From NCBI GenBank assembly GCA_050122535.1, contig JASFIT010000097.1, forward strand, positions 1 to 12,253: a DNA stretch of 12,253 bases, written 5' to 3'. The notes under the pieces were generated by a model. It ran no database searches. It was not told the DNA's origin and saw only the letters and a program-made list of their open reading frames with translations. The stretch comes from JASFEQ01 sp050122535 (GTDB lineage: Bacteria; Desulfobacterota; DSM-4660; Desulfatiglandales; HGW-15). The position numbers and the translations under genes are program-made. Shown here piece by piece: positions 5,542-12,024 of this stretch; positions within the stretch are counted from its first letter, which is position 1; every line of letters begins with the position of its first letter.

Positions 5542-6156
5542 GTGTGGAGAGAATTCTTGGTATTCAGATTAGATGACATAGCTGAAATAGCGGAAAGACT
5601 GGCAGCCTGCGGATCAGGACTGCAGAGGAATTTGATTCTCATCGCGGGCCTTCCAGGAACGGGCAAAACGACCATTGCAAAGGAGTTTGTTAAGCAAATG
5701 TAAGCGGTCTCCTTCGACATTGACGATGTGAAGAGGCGCGTCGTACCTAAAGACGCGGTGACAGAGGAGATAGATCCTCCCGAATACCGTTACAAGTACT
5801 ATGCGGAGACCATCCGTAAACTTCCAGAGCTTTTCGCCGAAAGCCAAAACAACACTGTGATTATTGACGAGACATTTCACTTGAAAGACTTTCGGGAAAT
5901 GTGGGAAGAGGCTGCAAGGGAGTTGAATATCAGAGTTCTTTGGATAGAAGTCGTGTGCGAAGAAGAAGCGGTAAAGGAGAGGCTCTGCGTTGGGAAAGAT
6001 CGGGAATGCCACATTTTGGGAAACAAGGCCTATCCCATGTACTGTCTTTTTAAGGATGCGTTTGATCCCATGAGTGAACCACGCGAAGTCGTGGACACGT
6101 GCAAAGACATAGTCCCCCAGATCCAAAGAATTATTGATAAACTCTCTTCAAGATAG
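5542..6156 (+). pseudogene. P-loop kinase (AAA_33-like) interrupted by an in-frame TAA
   Basis: One reading frame of about 205 codons encodes a small nucleotide-binding kinase: Walker A GLPGTGKTT at 5647-5673, a SFDIDDVKR segment just after, and a NNTVIIDETF strand (Walker B-like) near 5850-5880, ending at TAG 6154-6156. A single TAA at 5701-5703 splits it at codon 54, between KQM and AVSFD, with no frameshift and both sides still sound. The Walker A half alone would be useless, and the second half could start only at GTG 5728, without the P-loop. So the gene is most likely inactivated by one base change (AAA, CAA or GAA to TAA), or the base is a sequencing error. GTG 5542 or TTG 5557 is the probable start. 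The relatives are predicted kinases of unknown substrate, sometimes called adenylylsulfate-kinase-like. Confidence 0.75.
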
Positions 6157-6282
6157 GGCTGACTGGTAAGAAGAGCCAAAGGGGAGATGGGCCAAGGAAA
6201 AAAGGTTGATGTTTTAACGAAGAAGTGAAATCATAATATTTTTGTATTCCGACCGCACCACCCCAATACGATAGGCAAGATT

Positions 6283-6630
6283 TTGGCTACCGAGACCGAA
6301 AGACGTAAAGAGCCTCGAATCGAAGTTACATGGCCCGTCGCTGTATTCGCTGAACACGGTACCATAGAGGGAGAAACGAGAAACATATCTATCGGTGGTT
6401 TGGCCATATCCTGCGATGAACCGTTACGCCTGAATGAATCCTACCGCATTTCCATTTCACCCCCCAACCACTCGGCCGTGGGGATTAGCGGCAAGGTGAT
6501 CTGGTCGGATCTCTATGGTATAGAGGATGACGATACCACCGTTGGTATGGGTGTCTGTTTTGTAGAAATTTCCGATGAAGACCGCAATTACCTTGAAGAA
6601 GTAGTCACCGCCCACCTCAAAGGAGAATGA
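6283..6630 (+). CDS. single-domain PilZ protein, c-di-GMP binding
   Basis: A 115-residue PilZ protein with both ligand motifs intact: R8-x3-R12 within ERRKEPR, and N34-I-S36-I-G38-G39 at the start of the barrel. Such stand-alone PilZ proteins act as c-di-GMP effectors that bind a motility, secretion or biofilm partner. The start is TTG 6283: no ATG precedes the RRKEPR motif in frame, and the sequence ATTTTGGCTAC around the start is identical to that of the paralogue at 899. Only a weak AGG at 6273-6275 serves as ribosome binding site. The gene ends one base before the stop of the convergent cupin gene, with no visible terminator between them. It is not tightly coupled to the kinase frame 126 bases upstream. 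Confidence 0.9.
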   Translation: MATETERRKEPRIEVTWPVAVFAEHGTIEGETRNISIGGLAISCDEPLRLNESYRISISPPNHSAVGISGKVIWSDLYGIEDDDTTVGMGVCFVEISDEDRNYLEEVVTAHLKGE

Positions 6631-6631
6631 G

Positions 6632-6982
6632 TCAGGCCAGAAAAGGATAGAATACATCGTAAGCGACCAAGTCCTCCTCAATATCACGCGGTTGATGCAG
6701 GACGCCTTTTGGAATCCTGATGAAGGTTCCCTCAACCATCGGCACATCTCCCACCTCCTCAATCCACATTTTTCCCTTTCCTTTTAGAACATAAACAATG
6801 TCGTCAGAGTTGTCATGTGTGTGTTTTTCCACCTGTGTGCCAGCAGGCAGATGAACCAAAAGGCAAGTTAAATCAACCTTTTCATCCCGGTTTGAAAGCA
6901 AATAGGCCACCTTTGCATCGGCCAATTGAGGATGGGGCTCCCAGTTGATCTCGTTTGGTTTTAATACTTTGCTCTTTGGCAT
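6632..6982 (-). CDS. single-domain cupin protein
   Basis: A 116-residue protein forming one cupin barrel. Motif 1 is G48-x5-H54-T-H56 followed by D60/D61 where most cupins have Glu; motif 2 is G85-x5-P91-x-G93-x2-H96. Three His plus an Asp could hold a divalent metal. Small cupins of this kind range from sugar isomerases and dioxygenases to simple binding proteins; the sequence does not decide, so no substrate is given. ATG 6982 has AGGAGAT on the minus strand at 6989-6995, a good ribosome binding site. It follows the epimerase gene on the same strand after 125 bases, so it may be the last gene of that run or have its own promoter. It converges on the PilZ gene with a one-base gap. Confidence 0.9.
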   Translation of the reverse strand: MPKSKVLKPNEINWEPHPQLADAKVAYLLSNRDEKVDLTCLLVHLPAGTQVEKHTHDNSDDIVYVLKGKGKMWIEEVGDVPMVEGTFIRIPKGVLHQPRDIEEDLVAYDVFYPFLA

Positions 6983-7107
6983 AGATCCATCTCCTCCAAA
7001 ACCATGTTGATGTGCTGCGGGCTTTTTCCTTGTGTGAAGGCCTATTGAGGCTTGCCTAAATAAGGGTCTTCCTCATAAACCCAATGGATATTAACTGGAT
7101 TTGTAAC

Positions 7108-8016
7108 CTAGCCAAGAAGGTCCTGCAAGGCTCTCTTGATTTTCGGAAACTTGAACTGAAAGCCCGTGTCCAACAATCTTTTTGGAAACACTTTTTGTCC
7201 CTCCAAGAGGACCGATCCAAACTCGCCCATAATCATTCGGATCATGAAGCCGGGGACGGCTGGCAGGAAGGTGGGCTTTCCCAAGGCTTCACCAAGGGCC
7301 TTGGTCAACTCCATATTTCGAACGGGATTGGGTGCTGTGCAATTTATTGGGCCTGAAATGTTTTTTTGTGCTACGAGGTGTAGATAGATGCTGGCAAGGT
7401 CCTCCTCATGAATCCATGAAAACCACTGCTCTCCATGTCCCAGAGGGCTCCCCAGATACATGCTGAATAGGGGGACCATCTGCCTCAAGGCACCACCGTT
7501 CTTGCCAAGAATTATTCCGAAACGCAAGAGCGCCACCTTCGCCCCAAACGCTTCGGCTTTGAGTGCCGCAGATTCCCATTCTTGGGCAAGGGAAGCGAGA
7601 AAATTGTCACCTGCCGCACTCTCTTCGACCAGTTCCTCATCCTCGTGAAAACCATAGTATCCGATCGCCGAAGTGCTGAGAAGTAAGGTCTCTTTCCCTT
7701 TCCGACCAGCAAGGGATTCCACCAAATTTTGGGTTGTATGGATCCGACTATCCCTGATCATCTCCTTAGCAGTGTCGCTCCAGCGTCTGAAAATAGATGC
7801 CCCCGCCAGGTTAATGATAACTTCATGCTCTGCCACACTTTCCTGCCAAGCCCCCTGCTCGGTGGGATCGCCCTCAAGGTATGAGGCCCCCTTAGGCAAA
7901 AGCGGGTCTTCAGGGAGGGATCGGGTCAAAATGGTTATCTCATGCCCTTTTTGAGTCAACCTCTTTGTCAAGGTCGTTCCAACGAAACCGGTTCCACCTG
8001 TCATAAAGATCTTCAT
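7108..8016 (-). CDS. TIGR01777/SDR39U1 family epimerase-like protein
   Basis: A 302-residue extended short-chain dehydrogenase. The N-terminal Rossmann motif GGTGFVG stands at residues 7-13, followed by the family's LSTSAIGYYG block and FSWIHEEDLA. The C-terminal DUF1731 segment runs GEFGSVLLEGQ, PKRLLDTGFQFKFP and ends AL-x-DLL. Length and both domains match TIGR01777 (YfcH/SDR39U1), NAD(P)-binding proteins whose substrate is not established. The frame extends to 8115, but the true start is ATG 8016: the GG-rich motif must lie within ~10 residues of the start, and AGG stands ahead of it. A hairpin-forming 83-base gap separates it from the upstream TIGR02757 gene on the same strand. Confidence 0.92.
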   Translation of the reverse strand: MKIFMTGGTGFVGTTLTKRLTQKGHEITILTRSLPEDPLLPKGASYLEGDPTEQGAWQESVAEHEVIINLAGASIFRRWSDTAKEMIRDSRIHTTQNLVESLAGRKGKETLLLSTSAIGYYGFHEDEELVEESAAGDNFLASLAQEWESAALKAEAFGAKVALLRFGIILGKNGGALRQMVPLFSMYLGSPLGHGEQWFSWIHEEDLASIYLHLVAQKNISGPINCTAPNPVRNMELTKALGEALGKPTFLPAVPGFMIRMIMGEFGSVLLEGQKVFPKRLLDTGFQFKFPKIKRALQDLLG

Positions 8017-8042
8017 GGCATTTACCTCGCTATTCGTTTGCC

Positions 8043-8084
8043 TGTTCGCCCGTGGTAAAAAGCGAACGGGCCAACGGGTGAACA
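8043..8084 (-). repeat. intercistronic inverted repeat
   Basis: TGTTCGCCCGT at 8043-8053 pairs with ACGGGTGAACA at 8074-8084 over eleven positions, with one mismatch that is a wobble pair on one strand. An alternative pairing GTTCG/CGAAC (8044-8048 with 8063-8067) exists. On the minus transcript it lies between the TIGR02757 and epimerase genes and could slow RNA decay, attenuate, or terminate weakly. Confidence 0.4.
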
Positions 8085-8099
8085 AAATGTAATGTACAC

Positions 8100-8933
8100 T
8101 TATTTCATGCAACACGCATCTAGAAAACTCACCAGGTCTGTGTCACCACGGATTCCAAGACGCGTGAGAGCAAAATCGTAACGAACAGGATCCTCTGGAG
8201 CGATTGCTCTGAAAGCACGGGTGATATCAACAGCCGTGTGGAGGTCTGCCTGCCTCCGCTTTGTCAAATTAAGGAGACGACATATCCTATGCATGTGGGT
8301 ATCCAGGGGGACGATCAATTTGGATGCGGGAACGGAGCTCCAAACTCCCGGGTCCACCTCGTCCCTTCTGACCATCCATCTCAGAAATAAGTTCAACCTC
8401 TTACAAGCACTTCCCTTACTTGGGGAAGGCAGTAGACTGAACTTGCCCTTTTTTGAGGGGCAGGTGTTAAATTTCCCCACAAAAGCTGAAAGGGCCGGAA
8501 GGATTGTGTCATCATTATCATTGAGGCAAGCCGTAAAACAGGCATGGAGGGATCCGTGCTGTTCGATCACGCACTTTGCCCTCCACAACAGAGCGGCAAG
8601 TTCTTGGCCAGTCGTGAATCGATGCTTGAAATTAGCAAAGGTGGAGAGGAGAGACTCGGGGGATGAATGCAGGAGAAAAGCAGAGGGCGATGGATCCATT
8701 CTTTCAAGCACGGATGATACGCTTTTCAGGATCTGGGTCACCCTTCCGTAGGCAAGGGATGAGGCGATGAGTCCCACCACCTCTTTGTCTTGTGGGACTT
8801 GGTAGTCGTATAAGAATTCCAAGGGATCTGGATGGACCAGTTCGCGACGATGGTAGCGAGAAAAGAGTTCCTCAAGTCCTTCTCTGCTGATCATGAGGTG
8901 CGGAGAGGTCTGCATCAGTCGATTCAAAGACAA
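8100..8933 (-). CDS. TIGR02757 family (DUF2400) protein
   Basis: A 277-residue protein with the family's hallmarks in order: FLYDY near 41, then LIASSLAYGRVTQI, KRLNLFLRWMVRRDEVDPG, a KLIVPLDTHMHRIC block and PEDPVRYDFALTRLGI near the end. TIGR02757 proteins are widespread in deltaproteobacteria and Bacteroidetes and have distant similarity to helix-hairpin-helix DNA glycosylases; no activity is established. The frame starts at TTG 8933 with GGAG at 8938-8941, only four bases away; ATG 8915 or 8894 are possible later starts, the latter just before SREGLEELF. The upstream HEAT gene ends nine bases before, so the two are surely co-transcribed. Its presence here is a useful lineage marker. Confidence 0.9.
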   Translation of the reverse strand: MSLNRLMQTSPHLMISREGLEELFSRYHRRELVHPDPLEFLYDYQVPQDKEVVGLIASSLAYGRVTQILKSVSSVLERMDPSPSAFLLHSSPESLLSTFANFKHRFTTGQELAALLWRAKCVIEQHGSLHACFTACLNDNDDTILPALSAFVGKFNTCPSKKGKFSLLPSPSKGSACKRLNLFLRWMVRRDEVDPGVWSSVPASKLIVPLDTHMHRICRLLNLTKRRQADLHTAVDITRAFRAIAPEDPVRYDFALTRLGIRGDTDLVSFLDACCMK

Positions 8934-8942
8934 GCATCTCCA

Positions 8943-9650
8943 TTAAAACGTATCGGTTTTACCCTGGATAATGTCCAATGCCTCCTCAGCCAAATCCATA
9001 ACGCGGCAGTTGACAAGCCCTTGATCCGTGTACATCTGGATTTGGTTTTCGTCATTCTTGAGTCTGCGAATTTGTGGGACTGCATCATCCACTGTTAGAA
9101 GCCCCATAACCCATGCCGCTAGCCCCCTAACAGTGGCATCCGTAGATTCGAGGTAAGGGAAGAGATGTTGAACTCCATCTTGCAGGATATGGGGACTCAC
9201 TTGAGCTAGCCTCCCAATTCCCCAAATAAGACCTCGCTGCAAAACTTCATGCTCAAGATAATTTCCGTCCTCCCTGGTATAGGAAATCAAGATATGGGCA
9301 TATTCTTTTGCCAGCCCATGATGACAGGCCATAATCTCACCCATGGCCTCGGGTGATCCCCAGCCGATACCCCCTGATTCATCGTTCAGGTTCCACATGA
9401 GCCGACGCATGATGACTCTGGCCGATTCCATATCTTCATCTGCCATTTTTGCGACGACCATCCCCATTGCCTTGACTGCTGACCATCTTACATCCTGATC
9501 CCTGTTGTAGAGAAGAGAAAAAAGTGGATTAATGACCTGGCGCCCAGGCAGCCGGCTAATCTCATTCAAGGCGCTAGCAAGATCAGGGGATTTCAAAAGC
9601 GCGTATATTCTTTGTTTAGTTGCCCTGCCGGACAGAGATTTCGCACTCAC
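8943..9650 (-). CDS. HEAT-repeat protein, DVU0298-like family
   Basis: A 235-residue, all-helical protein with HEAT-type repeats: NPLFSLLYNRDQDVRWSAVKAM near 42-63 and LFPYLESTDATVRGLAAWVMG near 163-183. Between them is the block WNLNDESGGIGWGSPEAMGE that I associate with the DVU0298 family of sulfate reducers. It should be a cytoplasmic scaffold binding another protein; no enzymatic residues are seen. The best start is GTG 9650; the ribosome binding site GGGAAAAAG is weak, and translation may be coupled to the ferredoxin gene that ends 13 bases upstream. The tight ferredoxin-HEAT-TIGR02757 order suggests a shared redox-linked task, but this is inference. Confidence 0.85.
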   Translation of the reverse strand: MSAKSLSGRATKQRIYALLKSPDLASALNEISRLPGRQVINPLFSLLYNRDQDVRWSAVKAMGMVVAKMADEDMESARVIMRRLMWNLNDESGGIGWGSPEAMGEIMACHHGLAKEYAHILISYTREDGNYLEHEVLQRGLIWGIGRLAQVSPHILQDGVQHLFPYLESTDATVRGLAAWVMGLLTVDDAVPQIRRLKNDENQIQMYTDQGLVNCRVMDLAEEALDIIQGKTDTF

Positions 9651-9663
9651 GACTTTTTCCCAA

Positions 9664-9864
9664 TCAGGGAACTTCTTCCCAGGTGATGCACGCAGCCGGA
9701 CAAATACTGATCACCTCCTGGATCTCCTCTTCAGGGTACTCCGAGAGATCTACGACTTCTAATTGACCCGTCTCCTCATTCCTCTTGAAGATGTGGGGAC
9801 AGAGTTCCAGGCATGACTCACAGTCGGTACATTCTCCCAAATCAATGGCTGGAACCTTTTTCAT
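9664..9864 (-). CDS. single [4Fe-4S] cluster ferredoxin
   Basis: A 66-residue ferredoxin. C12-x2-C15-x2-C18 and C55-P56 supply four ligands for one [4Fe-4S] cluster. Two more cysteines, C22 and C59, fall where the second cluster's ligands are in 2[4Fe-4S] ferredoxins; with the other two missing they could form a disulfide, as known in Desulfovibrio-type monocluster ferredoxins. The protein is very acidic in its middle (EVVDLSEYPEEE), as expected for docking with partner enzymes. It carries low-potential electrons in the cytoplasm. Only weak AGAG is visible as ribosome binding site before ATG 9864. It is the first gene of the run leading to the HEAT and TIGR02757 genes, and a large inverted repeat lies just upstream. 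Confidence 0.92.
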   Translation of the reverse strand: MKKVPAIDLGECTDCESCLELCPHIFKRNEETGQLEVVDLSEYPEEEIQEVISICPAACITWEEVP

Positions 9865-9896
9865 GGGAACTCTATTCTCTCGTGCCTGTAGAAAAC

Positions 9897-9997
9897 GAAA
9901 CCATCAGCAGATGCTTACCACGCCCGTTTTCCAGGACATCAAAAGGGTTCAAAACAAACATCATAACTCAGTGTTGGTAAGCATATGAGATGGTTTC
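9897..9997 (-). repeat. large two-part inverted repeat upstream of the ferredoxin gene
   Basis: GAAACCATC at 9897-9905 pairs with GATGGTTTC at 9989-9997, and ATGCTTACCA at 9911-9920 with TGGTAAGCAT at 9975-9984, all perfectly. A 5-by-4 internal loop separates the two stems and a 54-base loop closes them. On the minus strand the structure ends 32 bases before the ferredoxin start codon, so it may lie in its leader. It could be a regulatory RNA element, a protein-binding site or a small palindromic transposon remnant; no target duplication is obvious. Confidence 0.6.
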
Positions 9998-10042
9998 AAG
10001 ATCGATCCAATGGTCTGATCTTTACGAGCATATGCCAGAATG

Positions 10043-10211
10043 CCCCACCTCTTGAGGAGGGGATGAATGGCATCCTTATAATTCCCCTCCCTTGATGGGA
10101 GGGGACAAAGGGGCGGGTGAGATCTCTGGACTTTTCACCCCCACCCCGCCCGCCTCGCCTGAGCGGCTCGCAATGGCGGGCAGGCTCAATCCTCCCCCAT
10201 CAAGGGGGAGG
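10043..10211. repeat. GC-rich nested palindromic intergenic repeat block
   Basis: Several palindromes are stacked: CCCC-a-CCTC/GAGG-a-GGGG at 10043-10062; CCCCTCCC/GGGAGGGG around TTGAT (10084-10104); GGGGCGGGTGA at 10110-10120 facing TTCACCCCCACCCCGCCC at 10134-10151; GCCCGCC/GGCGGGC (10148-10154, 10175-10181); and CCTCCCCC/GGGGGAGG around ATCAA (10191-10211). The two outer hairpins are near-copies in opposite orientation. This is a REP-like or MITE-like repeat family of a kind I know from deltaproteobacterial intergenic regions. With the inverted repeat at 9897-9997 it fills the gene-free stretch 9865-10260 between the flavodiiron and ferredoxin genes, and it may end flavodiiron transcription. 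Confidence 0.8.
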
Positions 10212-10260
10212 AGGTTGTCTAGGCAAGTTTCCGATGGCCCGAGTTTCAACGCCGGGAGCT

Positions 10261-11448
10261 TCACTTAGCAGGTAATGCCTTGGAGATTTTTTTACCAAGC
10301 TCGTAGCACGCCTCGATGCCCTTTGCATCCGGAATGTACTGTATCTTCAAAGGGGTATCGATCACAGCGAATTTCATGGCTTCCAGTTCTTGCTGGATGA
10401 GCTTTGGGGCTTCACCACTCCAGCCAAAGGAGCCGAAAGCGGCGCCTATTTTGTTTTTGGGCTTCAATCCTTTCAGATAGGTCAAGAAGTCAGCGATCGT
10501 GGGAAAGAGTCCATTATTCAGGGTAGGAGAACCGACGATGATCGCCCCGGCATCAAGGGCCTCCGTGATAATATCGCTTCGATGCCAACGGCGCAGGTGC
10601 ATGGGCATGGCTTTCACCCCTTCTTGGTTGAGGGCATCGACTAAGGCTTCGGCCATCATTTCGGTGCTGTGCCACATGGTGTCGTATACGACCAGTGCCT
10701 TCCTTTTGGGTTTCTGTTGGCACCATTCCACATAGGCATTTACGATCTTCAAGGGGTCTTTACGCCAGATAATCCCATGGTCGGGGCAGATTATCTTGAG
10801 ATCCAAAGAGAGGTTCTGAACCTTTTCAAACACCTTGAGGATGAGGTCAGTGTAAAGGAGCAGGATATTGGCAAAGTATTTCTTGGCATGAATCATGATC
10901 TCATCGCCCACCTCATCATCAAATCTCTCCATGCTCGCGTAGTGCTGTCCAAAGCCGTCGCTGGCAAATAGGATTTTGTCTTCTTTGGCGTAGGTAAACA
11001 TACTATCCGGCCAATGGACCATCCTCGTCTCCATAAAGGTGAGAGTTCTCTCGCCTAGACTCAATTCCCCGCCCTCTTCCACCGTTTGGTAATTATATTT
11101 TGCGCTAAAATGCCGGGGGAGATTCTTGCGGCCCATCTTAGAGCAGTAGATGGGTTTATCTTCCCCGATCCTGTGCATAACCCTTGCAAGCCCCCCAGAG
11201 TGGTCCATCTCCGTGTGGTTGCTGATCACGTAATCAATCTTTTTAGGATCTACGATTTGACTGATGTTATCGAGCAGTTCGTCTGCAAACTCCTTTTTGA
11301 CCGCATCTACTAGGGTAATTTTCTCATCCATAATGAGAAAGGCATTGTAGGTCGTCCCCTCTTTGGTCGAATAGCCATGGAAGTCCCTGATGTTCCAGTC
11401 AATAGCGCCAACCCAGTAAATGCCTTTTGCAACCTCTACCGGTTTCAT
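10261..11448 (-). CDS. fprA: flavodiiron protein (rubredoxin:oxygen oxidoreductase, type A flavoprotein)
   Basis: A 395-residue enzyme that reduces O2 to water, or NO to N2O, in the cytoplasm of anaerobes. Residues 1-250 are a metallo-beta-lactamase-like domain with every diiron ligand present: H78-x-E80-x-D82-H83, H145, D164 and H224. Residues ~250-395 are a flavodoxin domain with the FMN-binding loop VYDTMWHST near 254-262, SPTLNNG near 307 and GSFGWSGEA near 339. Length is typical of the class A core enzyme with no fused rubredoxin; the separate rubredoxin gene lies upstream on the same strand. ATG 11448 is chosen because AGGAGA at 11455-11460 is seven bases away and the family begins there, although the frame runs on to 11520. 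A nested inverted-repeat region lies between the two genes. Confidence 0.96.
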   Translation of the reverse strand: MKPVEVAKGIYWVGAIDWNIRDFHGYSTKEGTTYNAFLIMDEKITLVDAVKKEFADELLDNISQIVDPKKIDYVISNHTEMDHSGGLARVMHRIGEDKPIYCSKMGRKNLPRHFSAKYNYQTVEEGGELSLGERTLTFMETRMVHWPDSMFTYAKEDKILFASDGFGQHYASMERFDDEVGDEIMIHAKKYFANILLLYTDLILKVFEKVQNLSLDLKIICPDHGIIWRKDPLKIVNAYVEWCQQKPKRKALVVYDTMWHSTEMMAEALVDALNQEGVKAMPMHLRRWHRSDIITEALDAGAIIVGSPTLNNGLFPTIADFLTYLKGLKPKNKIGAAFGSFGWSGEAPKLIQQELEAMKFAVIDTPLKIQYIPDAKGIEACYELGKKISKALPAK

Positions 11449-11488
11449 GGCAGTTCTCCTTTCACACTTCTTATTTGGTATCATTCTT

Positions 11489-11634
11489 AAGTGTTGGCAT
11501 GAATATAACCTCTCTACCACCTCTGTCCTGTTCAGGGTGAGGCCATGAGCCTTTTCTCACTTATCCACATAGGGAGAAAAGAGGCATGGTCTCAAAAAGG
11601 AAGTCGGACGCAAAGACAGACCATGCCAACACTT
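11489..11634 (-). promoter_or_regulatory. nested alternative inverted repeats between rubredoxin and flavodiiron genes
   Basis: On the minus transcript three segments appear in order: A (11634 to 11618) AAGTGTTGGCATGGTCT; B (11592 to 11583) AGACCATGCC; C (11501 to 11489) CATGCCAACACTT. A pairs with B over 10 bases or with C over 13 bases, both perfectly, but not with both because they share GGCATG. This could be an attenuator controlling fprA separately from rubredoxin. Alternatively 11489-11634 is a 146-base element with 13-base terminal inverted repeats. Confidence 0.45.
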
Positions 11635-11676
11635 CTGAACGTTACTCAAATATTGATGGAGGAGAGCCCCTTTGGC

Positions 11677-11838
11677 TTAGTCCTCCTTTTCAAACTGGTC
11701 TTTGCTCGCCCCGCAGATGGGACAGGTCCAGTCATCGGGAAGATCGTCAAAAGAGGTCCCAGCCTCTATACCACTGTCAGGGTCTCCATTGGCAGGATCA
11801 TAGATGTAACCACAAATCGTGCAAACATATTTATCCAT
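11677..11838 (-). CDS. rubredoxin
   Basis: A 53-residue rubredoxin, the one-iron electron carrier that feeds the flavodiiron protein. The Fe(Cys)4 ligands are C6-x2-C9 in VCTICGYIYD and C39-x2-C42 in WTCPICGAS, and the GIEAGTSFDDLPDDW centre is standard. Length and sequence are fully typical. Start ATG 11838 has a perfect AGGAGG on the minus strand at 11847-11852, eight bases away. It precedes the flavodiiron gene on the same strand with 228 bases between start and stop codons, a long gap that holds nested inverted repeats, so the two genes may be co-transcribed but differently expressed. The pairing matches the known rubredoxin-oxygen oxidoreductase electron chain of sulfate reducers. Confidence 0.96.
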   Translation of the reverse strand: MDKYVCTICGYIYDPANGDPDSGIEAGTSFDDLPDDWTCPICGASKDQFEKED

Positions 11839-11888
11839 CCTTCATTCCTCCTTCTCTAATTGGTTCAAACAGATTCGTCGCCCTCACA

Positions 11889-11946
11889 TTGACTTTAGCA
11901 CCATATACACCTATATTGAACAAACTCAAACCTCTGAGTTTATAAT
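11889..11946 (+). promoter_or_regulatory. tandem promoter candidates with operator-like palindrome
   Basis: First promoter: TTGACT at 11889-11894, a 17-base spacer, TATATT at 11912-11917. Second: TTGAAC at 11916-11921, a 19-base spacer, TATAAT at 11941-11946. A perfect palindrome AAACTCA-N6-TGAGTTT (11922-11941) covers the start point of the first and the spacer of the second, so a repressor could block both. Direction is toward the cobalamin-domain gene at 12025. Confidence 0.5.
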
Positions 11947-12024
11947 CAGGAACAGCGACCCACAATCGGTCTTCCCGCCAAACGAAAACAGATTTAAACG
12001 GAAAGAATCCCAAAGCAGGATCCC

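Noticed and set aside
5614..6126. 170-codon minus strand frame
   Set aside because: It is a shadow of the kinase gene, which has clear Walker A and downstream conserved segments on the + strand.
8221..8751. 176-codon + strand frame
   Set aside because: It is the antisense shadow of the TIGR02757 gene, whose motifs are unmistakable.
10084..10211. CRISPR array
   Set aside because: The repeated units are inverted copies of a palindrome, not regularly spaced direct repeats.
10076..10264. 62-codon minus strand frame after fprA
   Set aside because: It is made of palindromic repeat sequence and low-complexity Pro/Gly/Ser, with no protein character.
11545..11945. Two overlapping + strand frames
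   Set aside because: They run antisense to rubredoxin, whose four cysteines and ribosome binding site are certain.
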